This document shows positions 8,403 through 17,609 of a stretch of DNA of 64,000 nt, in pieces. This DNA comes from Ureibacillus thermophilus (lineage in GTDB: Bacteria; Bacillota; Bacilli; Bacillales_A; Planococcaceae): assembly GCF_042657185.1 (NCBI RefSeq), contig NZ_JBHSNN010000049.1. One strand, given 5' to 3'. Below the pieces are notes generated by a model. It saw only the letters and a program-made list of their open reading frames with translations. It was not told the DNA's origin and searched no databases. A program made the position numbers and the translations under genes. How positions within the stretch are numbered: position 1 is the first letter of the stretch; every line of letters starts with the position of its first letter.

Positions 8403-9338
8403 CTATTTTAATGAACGGAGTGCCCTGTTGGCAATATAGTCTATTGGATTTTGATTGCATAAATCAAAAGAAATGTGAGGATATTGTTCCATCATATATT
8501 CTTTATATAGTTTTAATATAACCGGATTGTTTTTTAAAACCCCACCGTTTAAGTAAACGATAAAACCTTCGTGAATAGGTTCGATTTTGCGAAGCACTGC
8601 ATCGGTCATTATGACTAATTCTTTTGCTGCATTGCAGGCAATGTCAATGGCGCGCTCGTCTCCTAGGGAAATTGCTTTGGAAAGAACAGTAGAAATTTTG
8701 GCGATTTGTGCGTTGGTATAGTTTGTTTGATATATCCAATCGTTCAGCTGTTCTATATGGTCGATTTGCAGCATCTCATACACTAAATCTTTGAGGACGG
8801 TCGGTTTTTGGAGACGGCCGTCTTCATATCGAAAAACCGTATTTAATATTTCCCTACCTATCCAGTAACCACTGCCTTCATCTCCGACACGATGCCCCCA
8901 GCCGCCGGTACGTTCAATTCGGCCCTTGCCGTCTGTAGCATAAGCTGTAGAACCTGTACCGGAGATGACGAGGGCGCCAGCGTCGTTTCCCGTTAATCCA
9001 ATTAATGTAGACTGTACATCATTTTCCACAATGATGTGTTGAATGCGAAAGAGGGATTTTCGGCAACTTTGCTCAACGATTTGTTGAACGATTGTCTGCC
9101 CTTTTTTTGTGTCGATACCAGCAACGGCAAAGGCAGCAACGGCAATGTCTTGAATGCCTGTTGCTTCATATGCCTCATGAAGCAATTGGCTAAATGCTTT
9201 CTCCGCCTTTTCTATACCAATCGCTTGGTAGTTGGTGCTTGTTGAAGTTTTTTCAAAATAGATTTTTCCGCTAGCATCGCGCAATGATAAAGTCGTTTTT
9301 GTTGCTCCACCATCAACGGCTAAAATATAGGAATTCAT
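8403..9338 (-). CDS. BadF/BadG-type ATPase, N-acetylglucosamine kinase-like
   Basis: ASKHA-fold kinase of 311 residues. The phosphate-1 motif is VDGGATKTTLSL at the N-terminus, GTGSTAYA the second phosphate loop near residue 130, and GGWGHRVGDEGSGYWIG the family hallmark. Relatives phosphorylate GlcNAc or related amino sugars, often in murein-sugar recycling. I start at ATG 9338, whose ATGA overlaps the stop of the upstream lyase-like gene and so implies translational coupling. A longer frame from 9356 also exists. It is the last gene of a reverse-strand cluster. Confidence 0.85.
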   Translation of the reverse strand: MNSYILAVDGGATKTTLSLRDASGKIYFEKTSTSTNYQAIGIEKAEKAFSQLLHEAYEATGIQDIAVAAFAVAGIDTKKGQTIVQQIVEQSCRKSLFRIQHIIVENDVQSTLIGLTGNDAGALVISGTGSTAYATDGKGRIERTGGWGHRVGDEGSGYWIGREILNTVFRYEDGRLQKPTVLKDLVYEMLQIDHIEQLNDWIYQTNYTNAQIAKISTVLSKAISLGDERAIDIACNAAKELVIMTDAVLRKIEPIHEGFIVYLNGGVLKNNPVILKLYKEYMMEQYPHISFDLCNQNPIDYIANRALRSLK

Positions 9339-10867
9339 TTTTTTCTTTGGCTCCATTCATCCAAATATTGTTGTAGACGTTTTTCGCTTTGTAAAATAGC
9401 ATTCTTTTTATCTTCAATCCATTGGCTGAGGATGGATGTTTCTTCTTTGGCTTTTAATAATGATTCTGTCATTGTAGCGGGTGCAGGGCCACCAGGCAAC
9501 TTGCGGACATGAACGAAATGGGTTGGTTTTAAAGATTGATAGAATAACTCTTTTGAAATGTTTAATGGTTTCCCTGTGAGTTCTTTGCATTTTTCATTGG
9601 CGAGTTCCCAAGTTAAATTTTCAATGGAATCCTGTTGGTGTTTAAGTAAAGTACGAATGGACTCGGAAATAATTTTATGAGACTGGCGGAAAGAAATTTT
9701 TTCAGTTATGACAAGCGTATCCGCTAATTGCGTGACATTGGCCAAACTTTTTTCAGCCCGCTCCAAAAGCTTCTCTTTATTCACATCCATTGTTACTACC
9801 AAACTGCCAAATAGTTTATAGATTCCCCGCAATTTCTCCATAGCGCGCCAAATATATGGCTGCATATCATCTTCCGTATCTACAATATCCCCAAACGGCG
9901 TATTATGAATCATTTGCAGCACGGTCGAAGCATCTCCTACAACGGATGATAGCAGAGAACGAGTATGCTCGATGGAAACGGGATTCCGTTTTTGCGGCAT
10001 AATAGAGCTAATTTGAACATATGGACTGGCGAGGCTAATGGCATTAAATTCTTGCGTCGCCCACAGCAAGAAGTCTTGCGCGGTGCGGCCAAGGTTTAAT
10101 GCGGCAAGCTGCACGACACTTGCCGTTTCTGCGATGTAGTCAGCTCCTGCCACTGCATCCCAAGCGTTTTCCACGATATCATCAAATGCAAGCAATTCCT
10201 GCATTCGCTCCCGATTAATGTTAAAACCTGTCGTCGTTAGTGCAGCCGCACCCATGCTGCTTCGATTTACTGTTTTATAAGCCTGCTGCATGCGCTGAAA
10301 GTCCCTTGTCAGCTGGTCAATGACGGCTTTTAAATAGTGGGCAAAAGTAGTTGGCTGGGCTTGTTGTGTATGGGTATAGCCAATCATAATGGTATTTACA
10401 TGCTCTAATGCAAAGGTAATCAGGGAAGTTCTTAAAGTGACTAATTCTTCCATCAGCGCAAGCAATTTTTCGCGGATCGTCATTCGGTAAATGGCAATTC
10501 CCATATCGTTGCGGCTTCTTCCAATATGCAAATTTCCCGCAATATCCCCTGCAATTTCCATTAATTTGTATTCGATGCGGAAAAATAAATCCTCAAATTG
10601 CGGCTGATAATCCTGCTTTGAAAAATAATCTAAGTCGAGTTGGCTAATTGCAGTGCCGATTTTCTTCGCATCTTCTTTTGAGATGAGTTGTTGTTCTTCC
10701 AGCATTTTTAAATGGGCAATATGTAGTTGCACCATTGCTTTCAAGAAATGTTTCTTTGCTTCTTCATAGGCAGGCTGCAGCACGATTTCCCGGTAGCTAT
10801 TGGAAGGAAATTGAGTACCTTCAGATTCATGGATGCGGCTTTTATATTCCTGGAACGTCACATTCAT
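9335..10867 (-). CDS. Argininosuccinate-lyase-like enzyme (fumarase/aspartase superfamily)
   Basis: The protein has 510 residues. Superfamily signatures are intact: LHIGRSRNDM, GYTHTQQAQPTTF with the catalytic histidine, and the flexible serine loop ISSIMPQKRNP. ArgH proteins are about 460 residues and act in arginine synthesis. This one is longer at the C-terminus and has no arg neighbours. It sits with a sugar kinase (4-bp overlap) and a DMT exporter, so I think it is an ArgH paralogue acting on another amino-acid or amino-sugar adduct. ATG start at 10867 preceded by GGGGGCG. The substrate is unknown, and true ArgH activity cannot be excluded. Confidence 0.82.
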   Translation of the reverse strand: MNVTFQEYKSRIHESEGTQFPSNSYREIVLQPAYEEAKKHFLKAMVQLHIAHLKMLEEQQLISKEDAKKIGTAISQLDLDYFSKQDYQPQFEDLFFRIEYKLMEIAGDIAGNLHIGRSRNDMGIAIYRMTIREKLLALMEELVTLRTSLITFALEHVNTIMIGYTHTQQAQPTTFAHYLKAVIDQLTRDFQRMQQAYKTVNRSSMGAAALTTTGFNINRERMQELLAFDDIVENAWDAVAGADYIAETASVVQLAALNLGRTAQDFLLWATQEFNAISLASPYVQISSIMPQKRNPVSIEHTRSLLSSVVGDASTVLQMIHNTPFGDIVDTEDDMQPYIWRAMEKLRGIYKLFGSLVVTMDVNKEKLLERAEKSLANVTQLADTLVITEKISFRQSHKIISESIRTLLKHQQDSIENLTWELANEKCKELTGKPLNISKELFYQSLKPTHFVHVRKLPGGPAPATMTESLLKAKEETSILSQWIEDKKNAILQSEKRLQQYLDEWSQRKK

Positions 10868-10901
10868 CGCCCCCAGTAAGCTTAAAAAATAAACTTCTCA
10901 G

Positions 10902-11810
10902 TTATGAAATTTTTTTCAAGTTCTTAATTTCCCTTTCAGAAAGAACTGTTGGCAGCGCTATTCCTATTAAGATGAGAACGATGCCGGCAACTTGCAGCCA
11001 AGAAAATGGTTCATTGAGCACCAAAACAGATGCGGAAACAGCTACAGGCAACTCCATCGCGCTTAAAATGGAAGCGAGACCGCCGCCAACTTTTGGCACT
11101 GCAATGGCAAGGAGAAAAATCGGCAATATCGTTCCAAAGAAACCGAGTGCTAAACCAAACTTCCAAAGTCCTTCTCTTATTAATATACCGTTCCATAGTA
11201 TTTCTGGTGACAAGAAGATGCTGATGAAAATAAGAGCAAAAAAAGATGTATACAATGTTCTTTCAATGGTTGTAATGCCTTCGATGGTTCTTGAATTAAT
11301 TTGCAGGAAGATGGCAAAGCTGACAGCGGAAGCAAAACCGTAAACCCAGCCTTGCCATTGAATGGTTGATAAATCCGCATTCAACACTCCAGCAGCAAGG
11401 AGTGTTCCAACAAAAAGAATAACAAGTGAAAACCATTCAGGACGGCTTGGCCATCTTTTTCGCAAGATGCAGTCAATGAACATGCCGATCCATGTAAATT
11501 GAAACAACAGGACAACGGCAAGGGAAGCAGGCAAATAATTTAAAGACTTCCCGTAGACGATTCCTGTTGTACTAGTAAAGATTCCGGCAAATAAAAGGAT
11601 AATGAAATGTTTCTTTGTGATTGTTGGCAGTTTTCTTCTTCCAAAAATAAAAAGCAATAAAGCAAGAACAAATCCGATTGAATACTGGCTTGTAACCGCT
11701 TCGTCAGGTGTAAATCCATAGGTCATTGCCACTTTAATAATGGTTGAAAGAATGCCGTAGCTGCTGGCAGCAATGATAATAAGCAATGGGAAAAGAAAGT
11801 TGATTTTCAT
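10902..11810 (-). CDS. EamA/DMT-family transporter
   Basis: The protein has 302 residues with about ten hydrophobic segments in two EamA halves (roughly residues 5-135 and 150-290). The second half ends in the usual LNEPFSWLQVAGIVLILIG pattern. The family exports amino acids or other small metabolites or takes up sugars. It lies 34 bp upstream of the lyase-like gene on the same strand, so the three genes are probably one operon: transporter, lyase-like enzyme, kinase. Substrate unknown. Confidence 0.85.
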   Translation of the reverse strand: MKINFLFPLLIIIAASSYGILSTIIKVAMTYGFTPDEAVTSQYSIGFVLALLLFIFGRRKLPTITKKHFIILLFAGIFTSTTGIVYGKSLNYLPASLAVVLLFQFTWIGMFIDCILRKRWPSRPEWFSLVILFVGTLLAAGVLNADLSTIQWQGWVYGFASAVSFAIFLQINSRTIEGITTIERTLYTSFFALIFISIFLSPEILWNGILIREGLWKFGLALGFFGTILPIFLLAIAVPKVGGGLASILSAMELPVAVSASVLVLNEPFSWLQVAGIVLILIGIALPTVLSEREIKNLKKIS

Positions 11811-11990
11811 GTTGTTTAACCTACTTTTTATGAATGATTTAACATAAAGTATAGCAAATTTTGATAAAACCGGAAAAAAACATAGACTTTAGTTTGAAAA
11901 TTAAATATAAAGAAAAGAATTTTCTATACAACCTGAAATATGGAATATAATAGAAGTTAATAAAATATAAGGAAAGGGGTGGAATCAAAA

Positions 11991-12689
11991 ATGAAAAATT
12001 CTGAACGGTTTTTGTCTGCTTTCAATCGGATTACATTTACATTGCGGAAAATCATCAAGGTGAAAGAACACATGCCCTTTTATCGTTTAGTGGATTTGGC
12101 AAAAAAGAAAAGCCCTTTAGTTAAGAAATACGAGGATGATTTACGTTCCTTTGCCGATTTGCGGAATGTCATCGTGCATTATCGGGTATCTGAAAATTTT
12201 ATTATTGCTGAGCCTCATATACAAGTGGTGGAGCGGATTGAATACATAGACCAGCTGTTGGCGCGCCCCAGTTTAGTAGGGCAAGTGTTTCGAAAAAATG
12301 TGGTGACTTTTCAAACAAACGATTCATTAAAAGAGGTACTGGACATTATTCAGGAGCGGAAATATACTCAATTTCCTGTTTATGAAGGAAGGGATTTCCA
12401 AGGTTTAATTACAACAGTGGGCATAACGAATTGGCTTGCAGATATTGCAAATCATAAAATTTTAGTTTACGAAATGCCAACGCTCCGGGATATTTTAAAC
12501 TACGAAAAAAAGCGGGTTAACTACAGGTTTATCAGCCGCTACTTGACGGTTTATCATGCAAAGGAGATATACAAAGAAAGCGTCGAAAGAGGGAAGCGGT
12601 ATGATGCCTTGCTCATAACTGAACATGGCAAGCCCCATCAAAAGCTAATCGGCATTATTACTCCGCTCGATTTAATGAAAGTACATTAA
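11991..12689 (+). CDS. CBS-domain protein
   Basis: The protein has 232 residues. The first ~90 residues are helical and basic with no family I recognise. A CBS pair follows (about residues 95-230), with VVTFQTNDSLKEVLDII and YTQFPVYEG in the first repeat and KLIGIITPLDLMKVH closing the second. CBS pairs bind adenosyl nucleotides and gate partner proteins. I start at ATG 11991, since the upstream in-frame GTG at 11979 overlaps the ribosome site GGAAAGGGG. It converges with the DUF421 gene. Confidence 0.8.
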   Translation: MKNSERFLSAFNRITFTLRKIIKVKEHMPFYRLVDLAKKKSPLVKKYEDDLRSFADLRNVIVHYRVSENFIIAEPHIQVVERIEYIDQLLARPSLVGQVFRKNVVTFQTNDSLKEVLDIIQERKYTQFPVYEGRDFQGLITTVGITNWLADIANHKILVYEMPTLRDILNYEKKRVNYRFISRYLTVYHAKEIYKESVERGKRYDALLITEHGKPHQKLIGIITPLDLMKVH

Positions 12690-12705
12690 TTATACATAAT
12701 GGAAA

Positions 12706-12740
12706 AGGTTTGTCCTGACCTTCATTTTTTGGACAAACCT
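12706..12740. terminator. Shared convergent terminator
   Basis: AAGGTTTGTCC and GGACAAACCTT form an 11-bp stem between the CBS gene and the DUF421 gene. The right arm lies inside the last codons of the DUF421 gene, and its stop codon is in the loop. The T-run is better on the reverse strand. Confidence 0.65.
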
Positions 12741-13444
12741 TGTTTATCTATAAAAAGAGAAACATAGAGGGAGCCATCTTCAAGCACTTGGGCGAAAAAA
12801 ACGTCTTCGATATTTTGGATATTTTTCTTTTTCAGTTTATTCATAAGCCAATCTTCCGTTAAGTTCAATTCGGAAAGGTTTTTCTTCACAATTTTCCCAT
12901 CAGAAATCACTTCGGTTGGAAAGTAAGGTGATTTTGGATAATTCGCCTTAACGTCTTTCTTTGTAGCAGGATCATATTCAGGTTTTTTCATAACACTGAG
13001 CTCACCATTTGTTTCAAACACAGCGTAATGGACTTCCTCAAAGGAAAAGATGCCTTGTTCACGCAAAAGCATGGCCAATTCATCCACGTGGAGCCTCGCT
13101 TTTTTTAATCCATGTTGATTAATAACGCCATTCTGCATTAAAATCGTCGGGCGATCGTCGACAATGACGCGAAATTTTGTTGATTTGATCGAAATAAAAC
13201 TCATGGCAATGGTTAGAATCGTCCAACAGGCTAACGCAATGATGCCGTCAAAAAATGGGGTATCTATTTGAGTGGTAATTTCGCCGGCAACGGAACCAAT
13301 GGTGATTCCTGTAATGTAATGGAAGAAGGTTAATTGGCTTAATTGCTTTTTTCCGATGATTCTTGCCAATATTAAAATAATAACGAAAGTCAGGATGCTT
13401 CGAATCAGGATGTCCAAAAAATTTGCTTCCCAGAAGTTTTCCAT
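12722..13444 (-). CDS. DUF421 membrane protein (YetF family)
   Basis: The protein has 240 residues. Three N-terminal transmembrane helices (about 10-30, 35-55 and 65-90) precede a soluble YetF C-terminal domain with the characteristic GKKQLSQLTFFHYITGITIG helix start and LHVDELAMLLREQGI. Function is not settled for the family; B. subtilis relatives belong to sporulation and stress regulons. No linked partner gene is evident. Confidence 0.85.
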   Translation of the reverse strand: MENFWEANFLDILIRSILTFVIILILARIIGKKQLSQLTFFHYITGITIGSVAGEITTQIDTPFFDGIIALACWTILTIAMSFISIKSTKFRVIVDDRPTILMQNGVINQHGLKKARLHVDELAMLLREQGIFSFEEVHYAVFETNGELSVMKKPEYDPATKKDVKANYPKSPYFPTEVISDGKIVKKNLSELNLTEDWLMNKLKKKNIQNIEDVFFAQVLEDGSLYVSLFIDKQGLSKK

Positions 13445-13508
13445 AATTTAGAAGCCACTCCTTTCATCTCTCCTTTTAGCATGAACAAATGATGAAGGAG
13501 CTATGCAT

Positions 13509-13537
13509 AAAAAAACAGAAGCACTCATTGGCTTCTG
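13509..13537 (-). terminator. Terminator behind the USP-like gene
   Basis: CAGAAGC/GCTTCTG stem with a poly-T run on the reverse strand, just after the stop at 13553. Confidence 0.8.
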
Positions 13538-13552
13538 CTTAAAAGAAAAAGA

Positions 13553-14239
13553 TTACACTAAATAATGTTTATATTCTTCAGGAATTTTTTCAGGTGTTGA
13601 TACGAAATCTTCTTCTACCTTCAATTCAATCATTTTGTTGTTGTGTGAAAAGCGGAAAATGCCGTTATCAAAGTCCGTGCCGATTTCTTTAAAAAAAATC
13701 CCTTCTATATAGCGGCCTTTTGGGCAAGTAAATACGATTTTATATTGTTCGCCTGCTGGAACGATATAAGCCCGAACACCTTTTTCGTACATATCGATTT
13801 CTTCCTCTTCCGTTGGAGGGTTCACTGCGACAATATGAAAATCGACGAAAGGAATTTCTTTTAATAAAACATTCAAAAAAGAACCTTTTGTAATTTCTTC
13901 CCATCTGCTCTGGGCGCTTTGGCCGACGATTATTTGGGAAACGTTCAATTCTTTCGCTACCTCTGCAATAACTTTTTGGATTGGACGTTTTTCATTATCT
14001 TTTATAATGAATTTTTCCACTCCAAGTTCTTTAGACAATTCTGTCCATCGTTCAATATAACCTGACTTTTCAGCATCAAATTTGTCTACAGGTTTTGAAT
14101 CAACGGTTAATATATATAATGGACAATTGAGCAAAGTGGCAAGCTTATATCCTCTTCGAATTAGCCTTTCACCGTTTAACCCATAGTAAACGCAAACTAA
14201 AATGCTTTCATCCGAACGCTTTTTAATATCATTCACCAT
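13553..14239 (-). CDS. KdpD-like universal-stress domain protein
   Basis: The protein has 228 residues. Residues 10-150 form a USP fold very like the one inside the sensor kinase KdpD: ILVCVYYGLNGERLIRRGYK, then LYILTVDS and SQIIVGQSAQSRWEEI. The last ~75 residues form a separate beta-rich tail. There is no histidine kinase domain and no membrane span. In staphylococcal KdpD the USP domain binds cyclic di-AMP. Whether this one does is an inference. It is divergent from mrpA, 210 bp away, so a role in monitoring K+/Na+ status for the Mrp antiporter is plausible. Confidence 0.75.
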   Translation of the reverse strand: MVNDIKKRSDESILVCVYYGLNGERLIRRGYKLATLLNCPLYILTVDSKPVDKFDAEKSGYIERWTELSKELGVEKFIIKDNEKRPIQKVIAEVAKELNVSQIIVGQSAQSRWEEITKGSFLNVLLKEIPFVDFHIVAVNPPTEEEEIDMYEKGVRAYIVPAGEQYKIVFTCPKGRYIEGIFFKEIGTDFDNGIFRFSHNNKMIELKVEEDFVSTPEKIPEEYKHYLV

Positions 14240-14449
14240 ATTTGCACCTCTTAAATTGTTATCCTCCCGAATTTTCAGTCAAAATTCATGAAATTCATGT
14301 TACTTTATTATATACTTAAAATGGTAGGTAAAGTTTTAATTTTTCTGTTTTATACATATTTAATAAAAAGTATGTTATTGACAAATTATTATGCAATGTA
14401 GTTTTCCGTTCGTCAAGTATATGAAATAGGTGAAAGGAGGAGAGGGGTT

Positions 14450-16855
14450 GTGACGGTTGACGTTTTTATTGTCCTTATCCCATTTATTTTTGCTATGCTA
14501 ATACCTATATTTCATAGGTACATTCAGAAGAGGCATATCGGTTGGTTTGTAACAGCTGTTTCTCTCGTATTATTTATTTTATTAACTACATATATCCCTC
14601 GCATTTCCAATGGTGAAGTGATTACTTTCACCCATGAATGGATCCCCTCGTTAGGCATTAATTTCACTACTTATTTAGACGGTCTCAGTTTAGTTTTTAG
14701 TTTACTTATTACTGGGATTGGAAGCTTAGTTGGTTTATATTCAATTTTTTATTTATCGAAAAGCGAGCAGCTATACCACTTTTATTGCTACCTGCTATTG
14801 TTTATGGGAGCAATGTTGGGAGTCGTACTGTCAGATAACTTATTAGTATTATATGGATTTTGGGAATTAACAAGTGTTTCTTCATTTTTGTTAATCGCCT
14901 TTTGGCATCATCGGAAAGCTTCCCGGGCAGGAGCAAGGAAATCGATGCTCATTACGGTCGCCGGCGGAATCTCCATGCTTGCTGGGTTTTTAATGCTGTA
15001 TGAGATGGCGGGTACGTTGAGCATTCGAGAGATTATTGAAAAGGTGGACTTGATTCAGGACAGCGCTTTATTTGTGCCTACCCTTGTATTGATTTTATTA
15101 GGGGCTTTTACAAAGTCTGCCCAATTTCCGTTTTATATTTGGCTGCCTGATGCGATGGAAGCTCCCACGCCTGTCAGTGCCTATTTGCATTCCGCTACGA
15201 TGGTTAAAGCAGGAATCTATTTGGTCGCAAGGTTTACACCGATTTTTGGCAGCGAGGCAATATGGTTCTGGTTAGTGACAGGAGTTGGTTTATTTACATT
15301 GTTTTGGGGTTCTTTTAATGCTGTGAAGCAAGTGGACTTAAAAGCATTGCTTGCCTTTTCTACAGTTAGCCAATTAGGCCTCATTATGAGTTTATTGGGA
15401 ATGGGTTCTGTAGCCATCTATTTAGGTTATTCTGCTGAAACGATGATTTATACACAAGCAGCCTTTGCCGCCATCTTCCATTTAATTAACCACTCTACCT
15501 TTAAAGGTGCCCTATTTATGATGGTCGGAATCATTGACCATGAATTGGGGACGCGGGATATTCGCAGACTTGGCGGACTGATGTCGTTTATGCCATTAAC
15601 CTTTACGATTGCCTTAATCGGCAGTTTGTCGATGGCAGGTCTTCCGCCGTTCAATGGCTTTTTAAGCAAAGAAATGTTCTTTGCTGCAACCCTTCATATT
15701 CATGATGCAAGCGTTTTTTCTCTTGACTATATCGGCATTTTAATTCCAATTATCGCATGGGTGGCAAGTGTTTTTACTTTTATCTACTGCTTAATCATTG
15801 TTGGAAAAACGTTCTTTGGGGATGTGAAATCCCATTTATTAGACAAACATCCTCATGAAGCGCCGATTGGAATGCTGATTTCCCCTTATATTCTCATTGT
15901 TTTAGTTGTTGGAATTTTCTTTTTCCCTAATTTGCTAGGCCAATATATTTTAAGACCGGCCATGGCAAGCATCTATCCATCATTCTCCTCAATAGAGGAA
16001 TTAACGCCAACCATTCATGCTTGGCATGGGTTTAGCCCTGAATTATGGATGACGATTTTTGTCATCATTGCGGGGATTTTGCTATACCGTTTGTTGAAAT
16101 ATTGGAAGCAGATTTATCGTGTGTTTCCCCAAAAATTCTCATTGAACACACTTTTTAATAATGGAATTACGTTAAGCGAGTCGCTGTCGCATCGCTTTAC
16201 AATCCGATATATGACTGGAAATTTAACAGATTATTTCGTCTATATTTTTCTAGTATTTTTAATCATTGTCGGCGGGTATTTTCTATATGCAGATGTATTT
16301 TCGTGGAGCCCTATCCAGCATGAAATGTTGGAGGTATTTGAAATTGTATTAATTTTGATTGCCATCGTTTCTGCCGTTGGAATTTTGTTTGCTAAATCCC
16401 GCATTACAATTGTATTTCTCAGCAGCGTTCTAGGCTATTCGGTTGCCTTTTTCTTCATCGTTTTTCGAGCTCCGGATTTGGCATTAACGCAGCTTGTTGT
16501 GGAATCTGTTTCAACGGTACTATTTCTGATTTGTTTTAGACATTTGCCTGAAATAAAGAAAGAGCTGGAACCGAAATCCAAGAAGATCCGAAATCTATTT
16601 ATCTCTTTAACCATGGGGGCAACGGTAACCTTTGTAGGTTTTGCCGTTCTATATTACGAGAAGTTTATGACGATTTCTAATTACTTTAATGATTCCTATG
16701 AGTTGGCTGGCGGGAAAAACATCGTGAATACCATTTTAGGAGATTTCCGCGCTTTCGATACAATGCTTGAAGTAGTTGTATTGTTTATTGCAGGTTTAGG
16801 TGTTTATACCCTCATTAAGCTGAAAGCAAAAGGAGGGGGAACGGATGCGAATTAA
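14450..16855 (+). CDS. mrpA: Na+/H+ antiporter subunit A
   Basis: The protein has 801 residues, the usual length of Bacillus MrpA. It is largest of the seven-part Mrp complex and resembles the NuoL subunit of complex I. About 20 transmembrane helices are visible. GFWELTSVSSFLLIAFW carries the conserved glutamate, FTKSAQFPFYIWLPDAM the conserved lysine, and a LHSATMVKAGIYL segment follows. The C-terminal third is the MrpA-specific DUF4040-type region. GTG start at 14450 behind AAAGGAGGAGAGGGG. First gene of a tight operon; the end overlaps mrpB by 11 bp. Confidence 0.95.
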   Translation: MTVDVFIVLIPFIFAMLIPIFHRYIQKRHIGWFVTAVSLVLFILLTTYIPRISNGEVITFTHEWIPSLGINFTTYLDGLSLVFSLLITGIGSLVGLYSIFYLSKSEQLYHFYCYLLLFMGAMLGVVLSDNLLVLYGFWELTSVSSFLLIAFWHHRKASRAGARKSMLITVAGGISMLAGFLMLYEMAGTLSIREIIEKVDLIQDSALFVPTLVLILLGAFTKSAQFPFYIWLPDAMEAPTPVSAYLHSATMVKAGIYLVARFTPIFGSEAIWFWLVTGVGLFTLFWGSFNAVKQVDLKALLAFSTVSQLGLIMSLLGMGSVAIYLGYSAETMIYTQAAFAAIFHLINHSTFKGALFMMVGIIDHELGTRDIRRLGGLMSFMPLTFTIALIGSLSMAGLPPFNGFLSKEMFFAATLHIHDASVFSLDYIGILIPIIAWVASVFTFIYCLIIVGKTFFGDVKSHLLDKHPHEAPIGMLISPYILIVLVVGIFFFPNLLGQYILRPAMASIYPSFSSIEELTPTIHAWHGFSPELWMTIFVIIAGILLYRLLKYWKQIYRVFPQKFSLNTLFNNGITLSESLSHRFTIRYMTGNLTDYFVYIFLVFLIIVGGYFLYADVFSWSPIQHEMLEVFEIVLILIAIVSAVGILFAKSRITIVFLSSVLGYSVAFFFIVFRAPDLALTQLVVESVSTVLFLICFRHLPEIKKELEPKSKKIRNLFISLTMGATVTFVGFAVLYYEKFMTISNYFNDSYELAGGKNIVNTILGDFRAFDTMLEVVVLFIAGLGVYTLIKLKAKGGGTDAN

Positions 16856-17267
16856 TGATGTGATTTTGCGGACGGTTGTCAAAGTAGTTGTTTTCATTAT
16901 CCTCACTCTTGGTGTATCGCTGTTTTTCTCAGGACACCATGCGCCAGGGGGCGGATTTATTGGAGGGCTTGTTCTCGCTTCCGGGATTATTCTTCTTTAT
17001 ATCACATACGATATTGAAACCGTTCAGAGAAAAATGCCTGTTGATTTTAAGAAAGTGGCTGCCCTTGGGGTGCTTATTGCAGTAGGAACAGGGCTTCTAT
17101 CCATCTATTTCAATTTCCCGTTTTTGTCCCATACGGATGGCTATTACCAGTTTCCGTTTATAGGGGAAAAACATTTAACGACGGTTACCTTGTTTGAAGC
17201 GGGAGTTGCGTTAACGGTCATTGGCACAATTGTCACTATGATTTTAAGTATAAGTGAGGATGAGTAG
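16845..17267 (+). CDS. mrpB: Na+/H+ antiporter subunit B
   Basis: The protein has 140 residues with four hydrophobic segments. Family motif HHAPGGGFIGGLVLASGI is present around residues 28-45. It overlaps the 3' end of mrpA, and mrpC starts 4 bp after its stop. ATG at 16845 follows AAAGGAGGGGG. Confidence 0.95.
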   Translation: MRINDVILRTVVKVVVFIILTLGVSLFFSGHHAPGGGFIGGLVLASGIILLYITYDIETVQRKMPVDFKKVAALGVLIAVGTGLLSIYFNFPFLSHTDGYYQFPFIGEKHLTTVTLFEAGVALTVIGTIVTMILSISEDE

Positions 17268-17270
17268 TTT

Positions 17271-17609
17271 ATGGAGCAAGTGATGATGATTCTCATTGGA
17301 ATACTCGTTTCAGTGGCAACCTATTTGATTCTTTCAAGAAACATGATACGCGTCATTATTGGCACGGCTGTATTATCCCATGCGGTGAATTTATTGATTA
17401 TAACGGTAGGGGGATTAAAAACAGGGAATGTGCCTTTACTTGGACATGGGGTAGAGCCTTTTACCGATGCGTTGCCTCAAGCCTTAGTTTTAACGGCGAT
17501 TGTCATCAGCTTTGCAACGACTGCTTTTTTGCTTGTGTTAGCATACTACACTTATAAAACGAATGGTTCTGATGATTTTAAAGAATTGAGAGGAATGACA
17601 GATGAATAA
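17271..17609 (+). CDS. mrpC: Na+/H+ antiporter subunit C
   Basis: NuoK-like subunit of 112 residues with three transmembrane helices. The motif LSHAVNLLIITVG is present near residue 35, as is PLPQALVLTAIVI-like text (ALPQALVLTAIVIS) near residue 70. Overlaps mrpD by 8 bp. Confidence 0.95.
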   Translation: MEQVMMILIGILVSVATYLILSRNMIRVIIGTAVLSHAVNLLIITVGGLKTGNVPLLGHGVEPFTDALPQALVLTAIVISFATTAFLLVLAYYTYKTNGSDDFKELRGMTDE

